A stretch of DNA of 64,000 nucleotides, taken from UBA685 sp002299005 (lineage in GTDB: Bacteria; Pseudomonadota; Alphaproteobacteria; Puniceispirillales; Puniceispirillaceae). Below, piece by piece: positions 35,481-44,044 of this stretch. The stretch's first letter is position 1. Each line of letters begins with the position of its first letter. The position numbers were made by a program, and so were the translations under genes. Location: positions 62,001 through 126,000 of the forward strand of contig CAXAAH010000001.1 of NCBI GenBank assembly GCA_963966775.1, given 5' to 3'. Under the pieces are notes generated by a model that was given only the letters and a program-made list of their open reading frames with translations, ran no database searches and had not been told where the DNA came from.

Positions 35481-36229
35481 CCGACCCGCTATGGCTCATG
35501 ATATTTGTGTTTGTGACTTATCTTATCGCTGGCACAATTAAAGGCACGCTTGGGCTTGGTTTGCCAACCACGGCTCTGACGATAATGACGTTCTTTTTAT
35601 CGCCTTTTCAGGCTTTGGCGATTAATCTTGTGCCGATGTTTTTGACCAATGTCTGGCAATTTAGCCGGGCAAAAAATATCGTCACTTTGATGAAGCGCTA
35701 TGCCTATTTCGCGCTTGGCCTGGCGGTGACAATTTTCATCGGCTCCTTTATCACAGGTCAGCTTTCATCTGAGCTGGTACGTTTTTTTGTGGCAGGGGCG
35801 GTTATCATATTTGCGCTTTATAACCTTGCGCAACGCCCGCTTCGCCTTGATCCCTCTCATGATAAAGCATGGCAGCTGTTTTTTGGTGTGCTTGCCGGTA
35901 TTATGGGCGCGCTGACCTCTATGTGGGCTGTGCCGCTAGTGATGTATTTATTGTCTCGTAATCTTGCGCCCAAGGATTTTGTTGATGCCGCCGGATTTTT
36001 GTTGCTTGTGGGCTGTATTCCGCTGAGTGTTGGCTATGTCGCAACAGGCATTGTCACCGCCGATGTGCTTGGCCCGGCGATTGCTGGCACGGTTGGATCG
36101 CTGACAGGGTTTCAGGTGGGCGCCAAATTGCGCGGCTTTATTCATGAGGCACTATTTCGCAAAGTTCTGTTATGGTTTTTCTTGGCAATGGGTGTCCGCA
36201 TGGCCATTGTTGCCTTTTACGGCGCTTAA
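35477..36229 (+). CDS. TauE/SafE family sulfite/anion exporter
   Basis: A 250-residue membrane protein with seven or eight helices. It has the duplicated TauE/SafE layout, opening AGTIKGTLGLGLPTTALTIM and with a second half beginning VLAGIMGALTSMWAVPLV. Members export sulfite, sulfoacetate or other organic anions. In a genome with xsc this could relieve sulfite, but the gene is coupled to phhB and lies 14 kb from xsc, so the substrate remains open. Confidence 0.82.
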   Translation: MTDPLWLMIFVFVTYLIAGTIKGTLGLGLPTTALTIMTFFLSPFQALAINLVPMFLTNVWQFSRAKNIVTLMKRYAYFALGLAVTIFIGSFITGQLSSELVRFFVAGAVIIFALYNLAQRPLRLDPSHDKAWQLFFGVLAGIMGALTSMWAVPLVMYLLSRNLAPKDFVDAAGFLLLVGCIPLSVGYVATGIVTADVLGPAIAGTVGSLTGFQVGAKLRGFIHEALFRKVLLWFFLAMGVRMAIVAFYGA

Positions 36230-36250
36230 TCGCATAGGGGGGGAATCTGG

Positions 36251-37150
36251 ATGACGATGTCACGCAAGGCTTGGATGCTTCTTTTGCTTTTATCCGCTAT
36301 TTGGGGCGCCTCTTTTCTGTTTATCGAGATTGCTTTGCGGGCTATGGGGCCGCTTACCTTAATGTTCTTTCGCGTGGCGATCGCCGCTCTCTCATTAGGG
36401 GCCTATGCGCTTATCATGCGGTTGGGCGTGCCGCGCGCGCGTGGGTTTTGGCTTTCTTGCTTTGTCATGGGGTTGTTGAATAATGCGATACCGTTCAGCT
36501 TAATTGCCTATGGCCAGCTGACTATTACAGGCGGTATGGCCTCTATCATTAATGCCAATACGGCCTTTTTTGGCGTGATAGTCGCCGCAATATTCCTTGC
36601 GAATGAGCGTCTGACCTATCATCGGCTAGCGGGTGTGATAGTGGGTGTGGCAGGTGTTGTAATTGTTGTTGGGCCAGCCGAATTATTTGCTTTTGATGTT
36701 GCGCAAATCGGCCAATTAGCGGTGGTGGTTGCGACCTTATCCTATGCTTTTGCCTCTGTGTGGGGGCGCGTGCGCTTGCAAGGCTATGATGGCACCATCA
36801 CAGCCTTTGGCACGGCCTTATGCGCCTCACTTATTATGGCGCTGACAATGTTCTATGCCGAAGGTGTGCCTGATTTTAAGGTCACAGGCGATTTAATCAT
36901 CGTCGCTATTGGCCTTGGTGTCATCGGCACGGCCGGCGCCTACATGATTTATTTCAAATTATTGGCATTGGCAGGGGCGTCTAATTTAATGCTTGTCACG
37001 ATCATTGTGCCAATCTTTGCCGTCACCCTTGATGCCTTTATCTTGCAACAATGGGTCAGCCCTCGTGAACTCGCTGGCTTTGCGGTGATTGCCATAGGGC
37101 TTGCGGTGATGGATGGCAGGCTGTTTGCGCGCCTTTATGCCAAAAGGTAA
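36251..37150 (+). CDS. EamA/DMT-superfamily permease
   Basis: A 299-residue protein with ten hydrophobic segments in two EamA repeats. Landmarks are LLSAIWGASFLFIEIAL at the start, LNNAIPFSLIAYGQLTITGG in helices 3-4, and AGASNLMLVTIIVPIFAV in the second repeat. A G-rich stretch precedes ATG 36251. Probably a metabolite exporter; substrate unknown. Its end overlaps the convergent azlD gene by 16 bases. Confidence 0.85.
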   Translation: MTMSRKAWMLLLLLSAIWGASFLFIEIALRAMGPLTLMFFRVAIAALSLGAYALIMRLGVPRARGFWLSCFVMGLLNNAIPFSLIAYGQLTITGGMASIINANTAFFGVIVAAIFLANERLTYHRLAGVIVGVAGVVIVVGPAELFAFDVAQIGQLAVVVATLSYAFASVWGRVRLQGYDGTITAFGTALCASLIMALTMFYAEGVPDFKVTGDLIIVAIGLGVIGTAGAYMIYFKLLALAGASNLMLVTIIVPIFAVTLDAFILQQWVSPRELAGFAVIAIGLAVMDGRLFARLYAKR

Positions 37151-37449
37151 TTCGCCGCCCATAATAAAGGCAGGCCTAGGCCAATCGTCAAAATCACTGA
37201 TTTGGTGCGCCAGACGATAAATGCCGCGCCTATGGCGGCCAAAATGCGGGTGTTGGATGTGATATCAGCGACCGCCCCATTGCTGAGGAAAATCTCTGCC
37301 ACCACAATCGTCCATAATACCGCAATAGGCACCAAGCGCATCGCTGTGGTTGCCGCTGGTGATAATTTGGCAGGCATGACAGGCGTTAAAAATACAAACC
37401 GCATGGCGAAGGTAATCAGGCCGCTAATGATGATAAGCGCCCAAATCAT
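37135..37449 (-). CDS. azlD: AzlD family branched-chain amino acid export subunit
   Basis: A 104-residue membrane protein with three or four helices (WALIIISGLITFAMRFVFL; ATTAMRLVPIAVLWTIVV), typical of AzlD. It works with AzlC as a two-component exporter for branched-chain amino acids. Its ATG overlaps the azlC stop (ATGA), so the two are translationally coupled. Confidence 0.88.
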   Translation of the reverse strand: MIWALIIISGLITFAMRFVFLTPVMPAKLSPAATTAMRLVPIAVLWTIVVAEIFLSNGAVADITSNTRILAAIGAAFIVWRTKSVILTIGLGLPLLWAANYLLA

Positions 37450-38147
37450 GCATCACCTGTTTGCTTGAAATAAACAGCTGTGATTGTGCCTGCCGCGATG
37501 CCCGCAATGGCCGCGATTAAGAGCCATAAATTATAGGGCAAATGCGCGAAGGCAAAGACACAGGCTGTGCTTGTGGCGATGGTCGCAACCTCAACACGGC
37601 TTTTGATAAGGGGCAGGGTGATGGCCATGAAAATAAGCGGTATGACAAAGCCAAGCGCCATTTCTTCAGGGATAGCGTTCCCTGCTAATACACCAACCAA
37701 GGTGGCGATTTGCCAGACACTCCATAACAGTAAGCCAGAGCCTAGCAGGTGATAATGCATCATCGGATTATGTGGCCGTTTCTGATAGCGCAAGATTGAT
37801 ACCGCATAGGCCTCATCTGTTAAAAGATAGGCCAATAATATACGCCATTTTAGCGGCTTATCGCGGATATATTCTGAGATAGAGGCCGAATAAAGCAAAT
37901 GGCGGGCATTAAGCGCGGCAACAGAACCAAGCAGAATAGCGATAGGTGTTGCAATCGCCACAAGCTGGGCAAAGATAATCTGGCTTGTACCGGCAAATAG
38001 CAAGCTCGACATAAAGAATGTTTGCGCCGGGGTGAGGCCTGATTCAACACCTAAAACGCCAAAGACGGCGCCAAATGGTAAGATGCCCAATTGCAAGGGC
38101 AAGCCATCACGCACCCCTTGGCGGAATTCATCCCATCGTGAAATCAT
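37446..38147 (-). CDS. azlC: AzlC family branched-chain amino acid export permease
   Basis: A 233-residue membrane protein. The AzlC landmarks are the N-terminal QLGILPFGAVFGVLGVESG, then FAGTSQIIFAQL, LNARHLLYSASISEYI and LTDEAYAVSI. It pairs with azlD directly downstream to export branched-chain amino acids. The substrate is known for the family, not shown here. Confidence 0.9.
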   Translation of the reverse strand: MISRWDEFRQGVRDGLPLQLGILPFGAVFGVLGVESGLTPAQTFFMSSLLFAGTSQIIFAQLVAIATPIAILLGSVAALNARHLLYSASISEYIRDKPLKWRILLAYLLTDEAYAVSILRYQKRPHNPMMHYHLLGSGLLLWSVWQIATLVGVLAGNAIPEEMALGFVIPLIFMAITLPLIKSRVEVATIATSTACVFAFAHLPYNLWLLIAAIAGIAAGTITAVYFKQTGDA

Positions 38148-38163
38148 AGCGCAGTCGCACTTT

Positions 38164-38592
38164 CTACTTGGCGAAAATCATCGATTTATCTTTGAACGCT
38201 TTGAATTCAAGCGCATTGCCTGATGGGTCGCGGAAGAACATCGTTGCTTGCTCTCCTACTTCGCCTTCAAAGCGTATTTGCGGCTCAATCAAAAAGGTGA
38301 TTTTGGCGGCTTGCAAGCGGGCTGATAATGCCTGCCAAACATCCCATTCAAGGATAGCGCCAAAATGACGTGACGGTACTTTTTCGCCATCCACAGGATT
38401 AGTCTCAGCAGATGGCAAATCACCCGCGACAAGATGGGCGGTGATTTGATGGCCGAAAAAGTCAAAATCAATCCAACGCTCAGAGCGTCTGCCTGTTGTG
38501 CACCCCAGCAAATCGACAAAGAACGCCTCAGTTGCGGGCAAGTCTGTGACGGCAAAGGCAAGGTGAAATGGCGGTATGGATGTTGCAGACAT
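38164..38592 (-). CDS. VOC family protein (glyoxalase/dioxygenase fold)
   Basis: A 142-residue vicinal-oxygen-chelate protein with two beta-alpha-beta modules. The first starts HLAFAVTDLPATEAFFVDLLG, the second carries RHFGAILEWD. Candidate metal ligands are the His near the start, His in RHFGAIL, and Glu in PSGNALEFKAF. AGGAGGCG precedes ATG 38592. Substrate unknown. Confidence 0.85.
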   Translation of the reverse strand: MSATSIPPFHLAFAVTDLPATEAFFVDLLGCTTGRRSERWIDFDFFGHQITAHLVAGDLPSAETNPVDGEKVPSRHFGAILEWDVWQALSARLQAAKITFLIEPQIRFEGEVGEQATMFFRDPSGNALEFKAFKDKSMIFAK

Positions 38593-38861
38593 AAGACGCC
38601 TCCTAGGGGTGTGTTTTTACGCTTTTAATGGTGGCACCTTGTCATAAAAACAAAAACCGTGCCAGTGATAATCAAGATACCCTTTATATCATAATTTGCT
38701 TTGCAAGGGCGGATGATTTTTTGACCAATAGACGCCATGTTTTTTTATTCAAGGGGCTGCGTTTTTCATGCAAAATGCGATAATATTATGCTAGATAGGC
38801 TTGCAAGAATGATGCTCGACTATGAGCGCTTAAATTTGCGCCTCTAAAGGATACCAAACCC

Positions 38862-40058
38862 ATGCTAGATAAATTTAATTTTGCCGCTGATGCTGATTTG
38901 AACGCAAAGAGATGCTTGTTGCGTGTTGATTTCAACGTGCCCCTCCAAGATGGCAAGATCACCGATGATACGCGTATCGTTCGGATATTGCCGTCTATAA
39001 AAAGACTGATTGCCAATGGTGCGCGCGTTATTTTGCTCAGTCATCTTGGTCGCCCAAAGGGCCAGCATGTGCCAGAATTGAGCCTTGCGCCTATCGCTGA
39101 TTATGTCAGTGATTTGCTTGGCTGTCCTGTGCCGCTTATCTCTGATGTGTTGTCGGATGAGGGGCGGGCGATGACCGCGCAAATGGCTGATGGTGATGTG
39201 GTAATGGCAGAGAATCTGCGCTTTTGGGCAGGTGAAGAGGCAAATGAGGCTGATTTTGCGCAAGCGCTGTCTCATCTAGGCGATGTGTTTATCGCAGATG
39301 CTTTTTCAGCCGCGCACCGCGCCCATGCCTCAACGCATGGTATAACGCAACATCTGCCGTCTTATGTGGGGGATGCTATGGCGGCGGAATTAACAGCCCT
39401 ATCAGATGTGCTGGTTGCGCCAACACATCCTGTGGTGGCCGTTGTTGGCGGTGCGAAGGTGTCGACCAAATTATCGGTTCTTGAAAATCTGGTTAAAAAG
39501 ACAGATGCCCTTATCCTTGGCGGCGGCATGGCTAACAGCTTTTTGGGAGCGCAAGGGGTGGATATGAAGGCCTCTTTATCAGAGCCAGATTTATTTGAGA
39601 CAGCCAAGCGCATTATGGTATTGGCAGAAGAAGCAGGTTGTGAGCTGATTATCCCAACAGATGGGCTGGCAGCGCGTGAATTTGCGGCCAATGCGCCTCA
39701 TCGGGCGGTGCAAAATGAAGCGCTTGAAGATGGTGAAATGGTGCTTGATGTGGGGCCTGCGTCAATTGCCAATGCGGTAAAGGCGATTTCAGGGGCAAAG
39801 ACTGTGCTATGGAATGGCCCGATGGGCGCGTTTGAGATTGCGCCATTTGATACAGCGACTGTGGCTGTGGCACGGGCCGTTGCTGAGCGCACAAAGGCAG
39901 GCGCTTGTGTCTCTGTTGCCGGCGGTGGTGATACGGTTGCGGCATTAAATGTGGCAAATGTCGCCGATGATTTCAGCTATCTCTCCTTAGCAGGTGGCGC
40001 CTTTTTGGAATGGCTAGAGGGTAAGACATTGCCAGGTGTTGCCGCTTTGATGAAATAA
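38862..40058 (+). CDS. pgk: Phosphoglycerate kinase
   Basis: A 398-residue glycolytic/gluconeogenic kinase. N-terminal substrate residues are in RVDFNVPLQDGKITDDTRI, with SHLGRPKG after them. The hinge region has VVGGAKVSTKLSVLENL, the nucleotide domain LWNGPMGAFEIAPFD, and the C-terminus VAGGGDTVAALNVA. Length and order are standard. No gapA or fba gene is adjacent; it stands alone before msrA. Confidence 0.96.
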   Translation: MLDKFNFAADADLNAKRCLLRVDFNVPLQDGKITDDTRIVRILPSIKRLIANGARVILLSHLGRPKGQHVPELSLAPIADYVSDLLGCPVPLISDVLSDEGRAMTAQMADGDVVMAENLRFWAGEEANEADFAQALSHLGDVFIADAFSAAHRAHASTHGITQHLPSYVGDAMAAELTALSDVLVAPTHPVVAVVGGAKVSTKLSVLENLVKKTDALILGGGMANSFLGAQGVDMKASLSEPDLFETAKRIMVLAEEAGCELIIPTDGLAAREFAANAPHRAVQNEALEDGEMVLDVGPASIANAVKAISGAKTVLWNGPMGAFEIAPFDTATVAVARAVAERTKAGACVSVAGGGDTVAALNVANVADDFSYLSLAGGAFLEWLEGKTLPGVAALMK

Positions 40059-40176
40059 CAGCACAAGACCAGCTGCCCCCTTGTTTTAACAAGGTGTGCG
40101 CACCATCTATAGAGGTAAGAGACGGTAAAAAGGTGTTAGTATCCCCCTTCCTTTAACCCATCATAAAGGTGCAAAT

Positions 40177-40818
40177 ATGCTATTTTCAAACCCTTTCAAA
40201 TCACGCATGCCAGAAACAGCCGAAGCATTTCCCGGAAGAGCTGAGGCCATTTTATCACCACGCCCTCATGCGGTTCATGGACGTCCTATTCAGGCACCTT
40301 TCCCTGATGGTCACAAGATTATCACCGTAGGGATGGGTTGTTTTTGGGGCGCTGAGCGTCTTTATTGGCAGATGGCGGGTGTCTATAGCACGGCTGTTGG
40401 CTATGCGGGCGGTATGACCGAAAACCCGACCTATGAGGAAGTTTGTTCAGGGCGCACAGGCCATAGTGAGGTGGTGCTGGTTGCGTATGATCCAAATATC
40501 GTGTCGCTTGAGGCGATTTTGAAAGTCTTCTTTGAAGAGCATGATCCGACGCAAGGGTATCGCCAAGGCAATGATACAGGCACGCAATATCGCTCTGTCA
40601 TCTATGCCGAGGATGAAGCAGACCTCGAAACTGCACGGGAATGTGCCAAAAATTACGGGCTTGCGCTGGCACAGGCTGGCAAAGGGGCTGTGACGACTGA
40701 GATTGAGGCGGGCAAGGTGTTCTACTATGCCGAAGATGAGCATCAGCAATATCTCCACAAGGTGCCGCATGGCTATTGCGGGCTAAAGGGCACAGGCGTT
40801 TCTTGCCCAATTGGGTGA
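40177..40818 (+). CDS. msrA: Peptide-methionine (S)-S-oxide reductase
   Basis: A 213-residue MsrA. The catalytic Cys is in VGMGCFWGAERLYW, followed by GVYSTAVGYAGG, YEEVCSGRTGHSEVV, and the HDPTQGYRQGNDTGTQYRS block. It repairs methionine-S-sulfoxide in proteins. A second Cys lies in the C-terminal tail (GTGVSCPIG), suitable as the resolving cysteine, and another in HGYCGLKG. The last codons hold the palindrome CCCAATTGGG. Confidence 0.95.
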   Translation: MLFSNPFKSRMPETAEAFPGRAEAILSPRPHAVHGRPIQAPFPDGHKIITVGMGCFWGAERLYWQMAGVYSTAVGYAGGMTENPTYEEVCSGRTGHSEVVLVAYDPNIVSLEAILKVFFEEHDPTQGYRQGNDTGTQYRSVIYAEDEADLETARECAKNYGLALAQAGKGAVTTEIEAGKVFYYAEDEHQQYLHKVPHGYCGLKGTGVSCPIG

Positions 40819-40854
40819 GATTCTGATTGTTAGGCCAAATGGTTGCATTTTTAC

Positions 40855-40909
40855 CCAATTGAAGGCTTGACGAGGGTGGCTTTGGTGAGTATGTTCCACC
40901 CTCAATTGG
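40855..40909 (+). other. Structured leader between msrA and rpmJ
   Basis: CCAATT (40855-40860) can pair with AATTGG (40904-40909), and inside it GAGGGTGG (40872-40879) pairs with CCACCCTC (40896-40903). No T-run follows, so it does not look like a classical terminator. It ends 28 bases before the rpmJ start and may be a 5' UTR structure for L36. Confidence 0.5.
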
Positions 40910-40937
40910 ATTTAACTAAGATTTTGCGAGGCGCGTC

Positions 40938-41063
40938 ATGAAAGTCGTTAGCTCTTTGAAAACACTGAAATCACGTGACCGTAACTGTCAGGTTGTGCGC
41001 CGTAAAGGTCGCCTGTACGTGATCAACAAAAAGAACCCACGTCTAAAGGCACGCCAAGGCTAA
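40938..41063 (+). CDS. rpmJ: 50S ribosomal protein L36 (zinc-free type)
   Basis: A 41-residue protein, MKVVSSLKTLKSRDRN at the start and NPRLKARQG at the end, as in L36. The CxxC...C...H zinc ligands of the canonical form are absent; one cysteine remains (DRNCQVVRRKGR). This corresponds to the zinc-independent L36 common in alphaproteobacteria. It follows a structured leader and is followed by a terminator, so it is its own unit. Confidence 0.95.
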   Translation: MKVVSSLKTLKSRDRNCQVVRRKGRLYVINKKNPRLKARQG

Positions 41064-41144
41064 TCCTTTAGGGGGTCGTGCCTGTGCTAATAGAATGTCC
41101 CTCATCTTGGGGGGCGGGCTGCTCTTAGATGAGCGCCTACAGAC

Positions 41145-41169
41145 AAACCGGCTTTTGGCCGGTTTTTTT
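41145..41169 (+). terminator. Rho-independent terminator downstream of rpmJ
   Basis: AACCGGC (41146-41152) pairs with GCCGGTT (41158-41164) across a five-base loop, followed by a T-run. A weaker inverted repeat, CTCATCT (41101-41107) and AGATGAG (41127-41133), sits between it and the rpmJ stop. Confidence 0.85.
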
Positions 41170-41311
41170 GTGCCTAATTTCTGGCTGATACGCCGTGGTT
41201 TCCATCATATGAAATCGCATTTCAAAAAGTGGATAGCAGGCTAGTGACAAGCAGATAGGCGCACTATATCTTAAATAAGTTCCATTTAGACTCTGAAGGA
41301 TGCTGTTTATC

Positions 41312-42799
41312 ATGCAGATGCCACAAGCTGATAAAGCGACAATTTCACGCCGCAAACAAATAGCCGATAGCTTGCGCACAATGGTGCCAGCAGGATGTGT
41401 GATTGATAGTGAAGCCTCTATGAAGGCCTATGATTCTGATGGTCTTTCAGCCTATCGCCAGATGCCGCTTGTGGTTGTCCTGCCAGAGACAACGGCGCAG
41501 GTAGCCGCTGTGATGAAATGGTGCCGCGATGAGGGCGTAAAGATTGTGCCACGCGGGGCAGGGACGTCGCTTTCAGGCGGCGCATTGCCCTTGGCAGATG
41601 GGGTTTTGCTTGGCCTTGGCAAATTTAACCAAATTCTTGATATTGATTATGAAAACCGCGCCGTTGTCACCCAGCCAGGTGTGACGAATCTTGGCATCAC
41701 GCATGCGGTAGAGGATGAAGGCTTTTACTATGCGCCAGATCCCTCTAGCCAAATTGCTTGTTCGATAGGCGGTAATATTGCCGAGAATTCAGGTGGTGTT
41801 CATTGTCTGAAATATGGCCTGACGACCAATAATGTGTTGGGTGTTGAGATTGTCACGATTGATGGCGAAATTCTGCGCATTGGCGGCAAGCATCTTGATG
41901 CTGGCACGCTTGATATTTTGGGGCTGATGACAGGCTCTGAAGGGCTTCTTGGCGTCGTCACAGAGGTCACGGTGCGTATCTTAAAAAAGCCTGCGACACA
42001 GCGCGCGATGCTTGTCGGCTTCTCTTCTGCCCAAGAGGCAGGGCAGGCGGTGAGCAATGTTATCGCGGCGGGCATTATCCCTGCCGGTATGGAGATGATG
42101 GACGCGCCTGCGATTAATGCGGCAGAAGATTTTGTGAATGTCGGCTATCCACGTGATGCGGCCGCCTTGCTGATTGTCGAGCTTGATGGGCCGGAGGTTG
42201 AGGTTGATTTTCTGTGCGAGCAGGTCGGCGATATCGTCAATAAATCTGGTGCAACCTCTCTGCGGTTAAGCAATAGCGAGGAAGAGCGAAACCAGTTCTG
42301 GGCCGGGCGTAAATCGGCCTTTCCGGCGGTTGGGCGTATCTCGCCAGATTATCTGTGTATGGATGGCACAATCCCGCGCAAAGCCTTGCCAGAGATGCTG
42401 ACGCGCATGGCCTCAATGAGCCAGAAATATGGCTTGCGTGTGGCGAATGTGTTCCATGCAGGTGATGGTAATTTGCACCCGCTCATTTTGTTTGATGCCA
42501 ATGTTGAGGGCGAATTGGCCCTCGCAGAAGAGTTTGGCAATGATATTTTGCGCAATTGTGTTGCCCTTGGCGGCGTGCTGACAGGTGAGCATGGGGTCGG
42601 TGTTGAAAAGCGTGACCTGATGGGTGAGATGTTTACAGAAGAAGATCTAAAGCAGCAGCAACGCGTGAAATGCGCCTTTGACCCTGACCATCTGTTAAAC
42701 CCCGGTAAAGTATTCCCTGTCTTGCATCGCTGTGCCGAATTAGGCCGCATGCATGTCCATAAGGGCGATGTGCCGCACCCTGATTTACCGCGCTTTTAA
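41312..42799 (+). CDS. glcD: Glycolate oxidase subunit GlcD (FAD-linked)
   Basis: A 495-residue FAD-binding subunit oxidising glycolate to glyoxylate. The PCMH-type FAD domain shows VPRGAGTSLSGGALPLADG and PDPSSQIACSIGGNIAENSGG. The cap and C-terminal part shows FHAGDGNLHP and GEHGVGVEKRDLM. The start is unclear: ATG 41300 directly abuts GAAGG, while ATG 41312 has it 12 bases upstream; 41312 is chosen. It opens a glcDEF operon (18 bases to glcE). Confidence 0.93.
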   Translation: MQMPQADKATISRRKQIADSLRTMVPAGCVIDSEASMKAYDSDGLSAYRQMPLVVVLPETTAQVAAVMKWCRDEGVKIVPRGAGTSLSGGALPLADGVLLGLGKFNQILDIDYENRAVVTQPGVTNLGITHAVEDEGFYYAPDPSSQIACSIGGNIAENSGGVHCLKYGLTTNNVLGVEIVTIDGEILRIGGKHLDAGTLDILGLMTGSEGLLGVVTEVTVRILKKPATQRAMLVGFSSAQEAGQAVSNVIAAGIIPAGMEMMDAPAINAAEDFVNVGYPRDAAALLIVELDGPEVEVDFLCEQVGDIVNKSGATSLRLSNSEEERNQFWAGRKSAFPAVGRISPDYLCMDGTIPRKALPEMLTRMASMSQKYGLRVANVFHAGDGNLHPLILFDANVEGELALAEEFGNDILRNCVALGGVLTGEHGVGVEKRDLMGEMFTEEDLKQQQRVKCAFDPDHLLNPGKVFPVLHRCAELGRMHVHKGDVPHPDLPRF

Positions 42800-42817
42800 A
42801 AGGTGGGGGGCGCCAAG

Positions 42818-43996
42818 ATGACTGAGATGACACCGCAGAATTTTGCTGAATTAGAAAGCATGATGGCACAGATAGTGGCCGATAAGGCGCCTGTCTCTAT
42901 TCGCGCAATGGGCACCAAAACAGGGCTAGGTGCGCCAAATGACGCAAAGGATAGCTTAAATTTATCACACTTATCAGGCATTATCGATTATGAGCCTGAA
43001 GAGTTGATTATCACGGCCCATGCGGCAACCCCTCTGGCAGAGATTGAGGCGGCATTAGCGGTCAAAAATCAGATGCTTGCCTTTGAGCCGCCGCATTTAG
43101 ATGCTCTGTATCAAACAGCGTCTACGGGCAGTATTGGCGGGGCGTTAATGGCCAACCTATCTGGCCCAAGGCGTCTATCGCAAGGCGCGGCACGAGACTT
43201 TTTGCTTGGTTTTCAAGGGGTGTCTGGTCGCGGTACGTCTTTTCGTTCAGGCTCTAAAGTGGTGAAGAATGTTACGGGCTATGATTTATCAAAACTGCTT
43301 TGTGGCTCTTACGGCACATTGGCCGTGATTGATGAGGTAACGCTCAAGACATTGCCCGCCGCTGAGACTTCGCTTTCGTTAATCATTGCCAATAATGACA
43401 TGGTAGCGGTGGCCGCCGCCGCGAGAGCCGCGTTGCAAACTGCCTATGAGCCATCTGCCACCGCGATATTACCGCAAGGGGTGCATCGCCTGTCGCAAAA
43501 TGCCTCTATAGCGGTTATACGCCTCGAAGGGGTCGCTATATCGGTGCGTGATAGGTTTGAAAAACTGCAAGCAGCTCTATCAGCCTATGGCCACACAGAT
43601 AGCCTCGCATCTGATGAGTCACAGATTTTATGGCAAGAGTTGCGTGACGTGACGCCCTTATCAGATGATAGCGGTCAGATTTGGCGCATTTCTTGCGCGC
43701 CCTCAGAAGGGCCAGCGCTTTTGGTATCGATAGAGCAAAGCCTTGATGTGCGTGCTTATTTTGATTGGGCTGGCGGGCTTTTATGGCTGTCATGCACAGC
43801 ACCAGATGCGCATAAAATCATCAGGCAAGCGCTTGCGGCCCATGGTGGTGGTCATGCAACCTTGATGCGCGGTGATGATGAATTGCGGCAAAATATTCCT
43901 GTGTTTGAGCCATTATCAAAGCCGCTTGCCCAGTTAAATAAACGAATTCAAGAAGCTTTTGATCCCTATGGTCTCCTTAATCCGGGCCTTCTTTAA
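42818..43996 (+). CDS. glcE: Glycolate oxidase subunit GlcE (FAD-binding)
   Basis: A 392-residue second FAD-binding subunit. It shows VSIRAMGTKTGLG, then TASTGSIGGALMANLSGPRR and the GSKVVKNVTGYDLSKLLCGS block diagnostic of GlcE. The end has FDPYGLLNPG. ATG 42818 with a G-rich ribosome site is preferred to GTG 42803. It lies between glcD and glcF and acts with them on the inner face of the membrane. Confidence 0.93.
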   Translation: MTEMTPQNFAELESMMAQIVADKAPVSIRAMGTKTGLGAPNDAKDSLNLSHLSGIIDYEPEELIITAHAATPLAEIEAALAVKNQMLAFEPPHLDALYQTASTGSIGGALMANLSGPRRLSQGAARDFLLGFQGVSGRGTSFRSGSKVVKNVTGYDLSKLLCGSYGTLAVIDEVTLKTLPAAETSLSLIIANNDMVAVAAAARAALQTAYEPSATAILPQGVHRLSQNASIAVIRLEGVAISVRDRFEKLQAALSAYGHTDSLASDESQILWQELRDVTPLSDDSGQIWRISCAPSEGPALLVSIEQSLDVRAYFDWAGGLLWLSCTAPDAHKIIRQALAAHGGGHATLMRGDDELRQNIPVFEPLSKPLAQLNKRIQEAFDPYGLLNPGLL

Positions 43997-44044
43997 TCAT
44001 GGCCGCCTTTAATGGTACCAATTGACAGATGTGGATAGACAAAG

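Noticed and set aside
40079..40094. CCTTGTTTTAACAAGG as a terminator for pgk
   Set aside because: It is a 16-base palindrome without a following T-run; function unclear.
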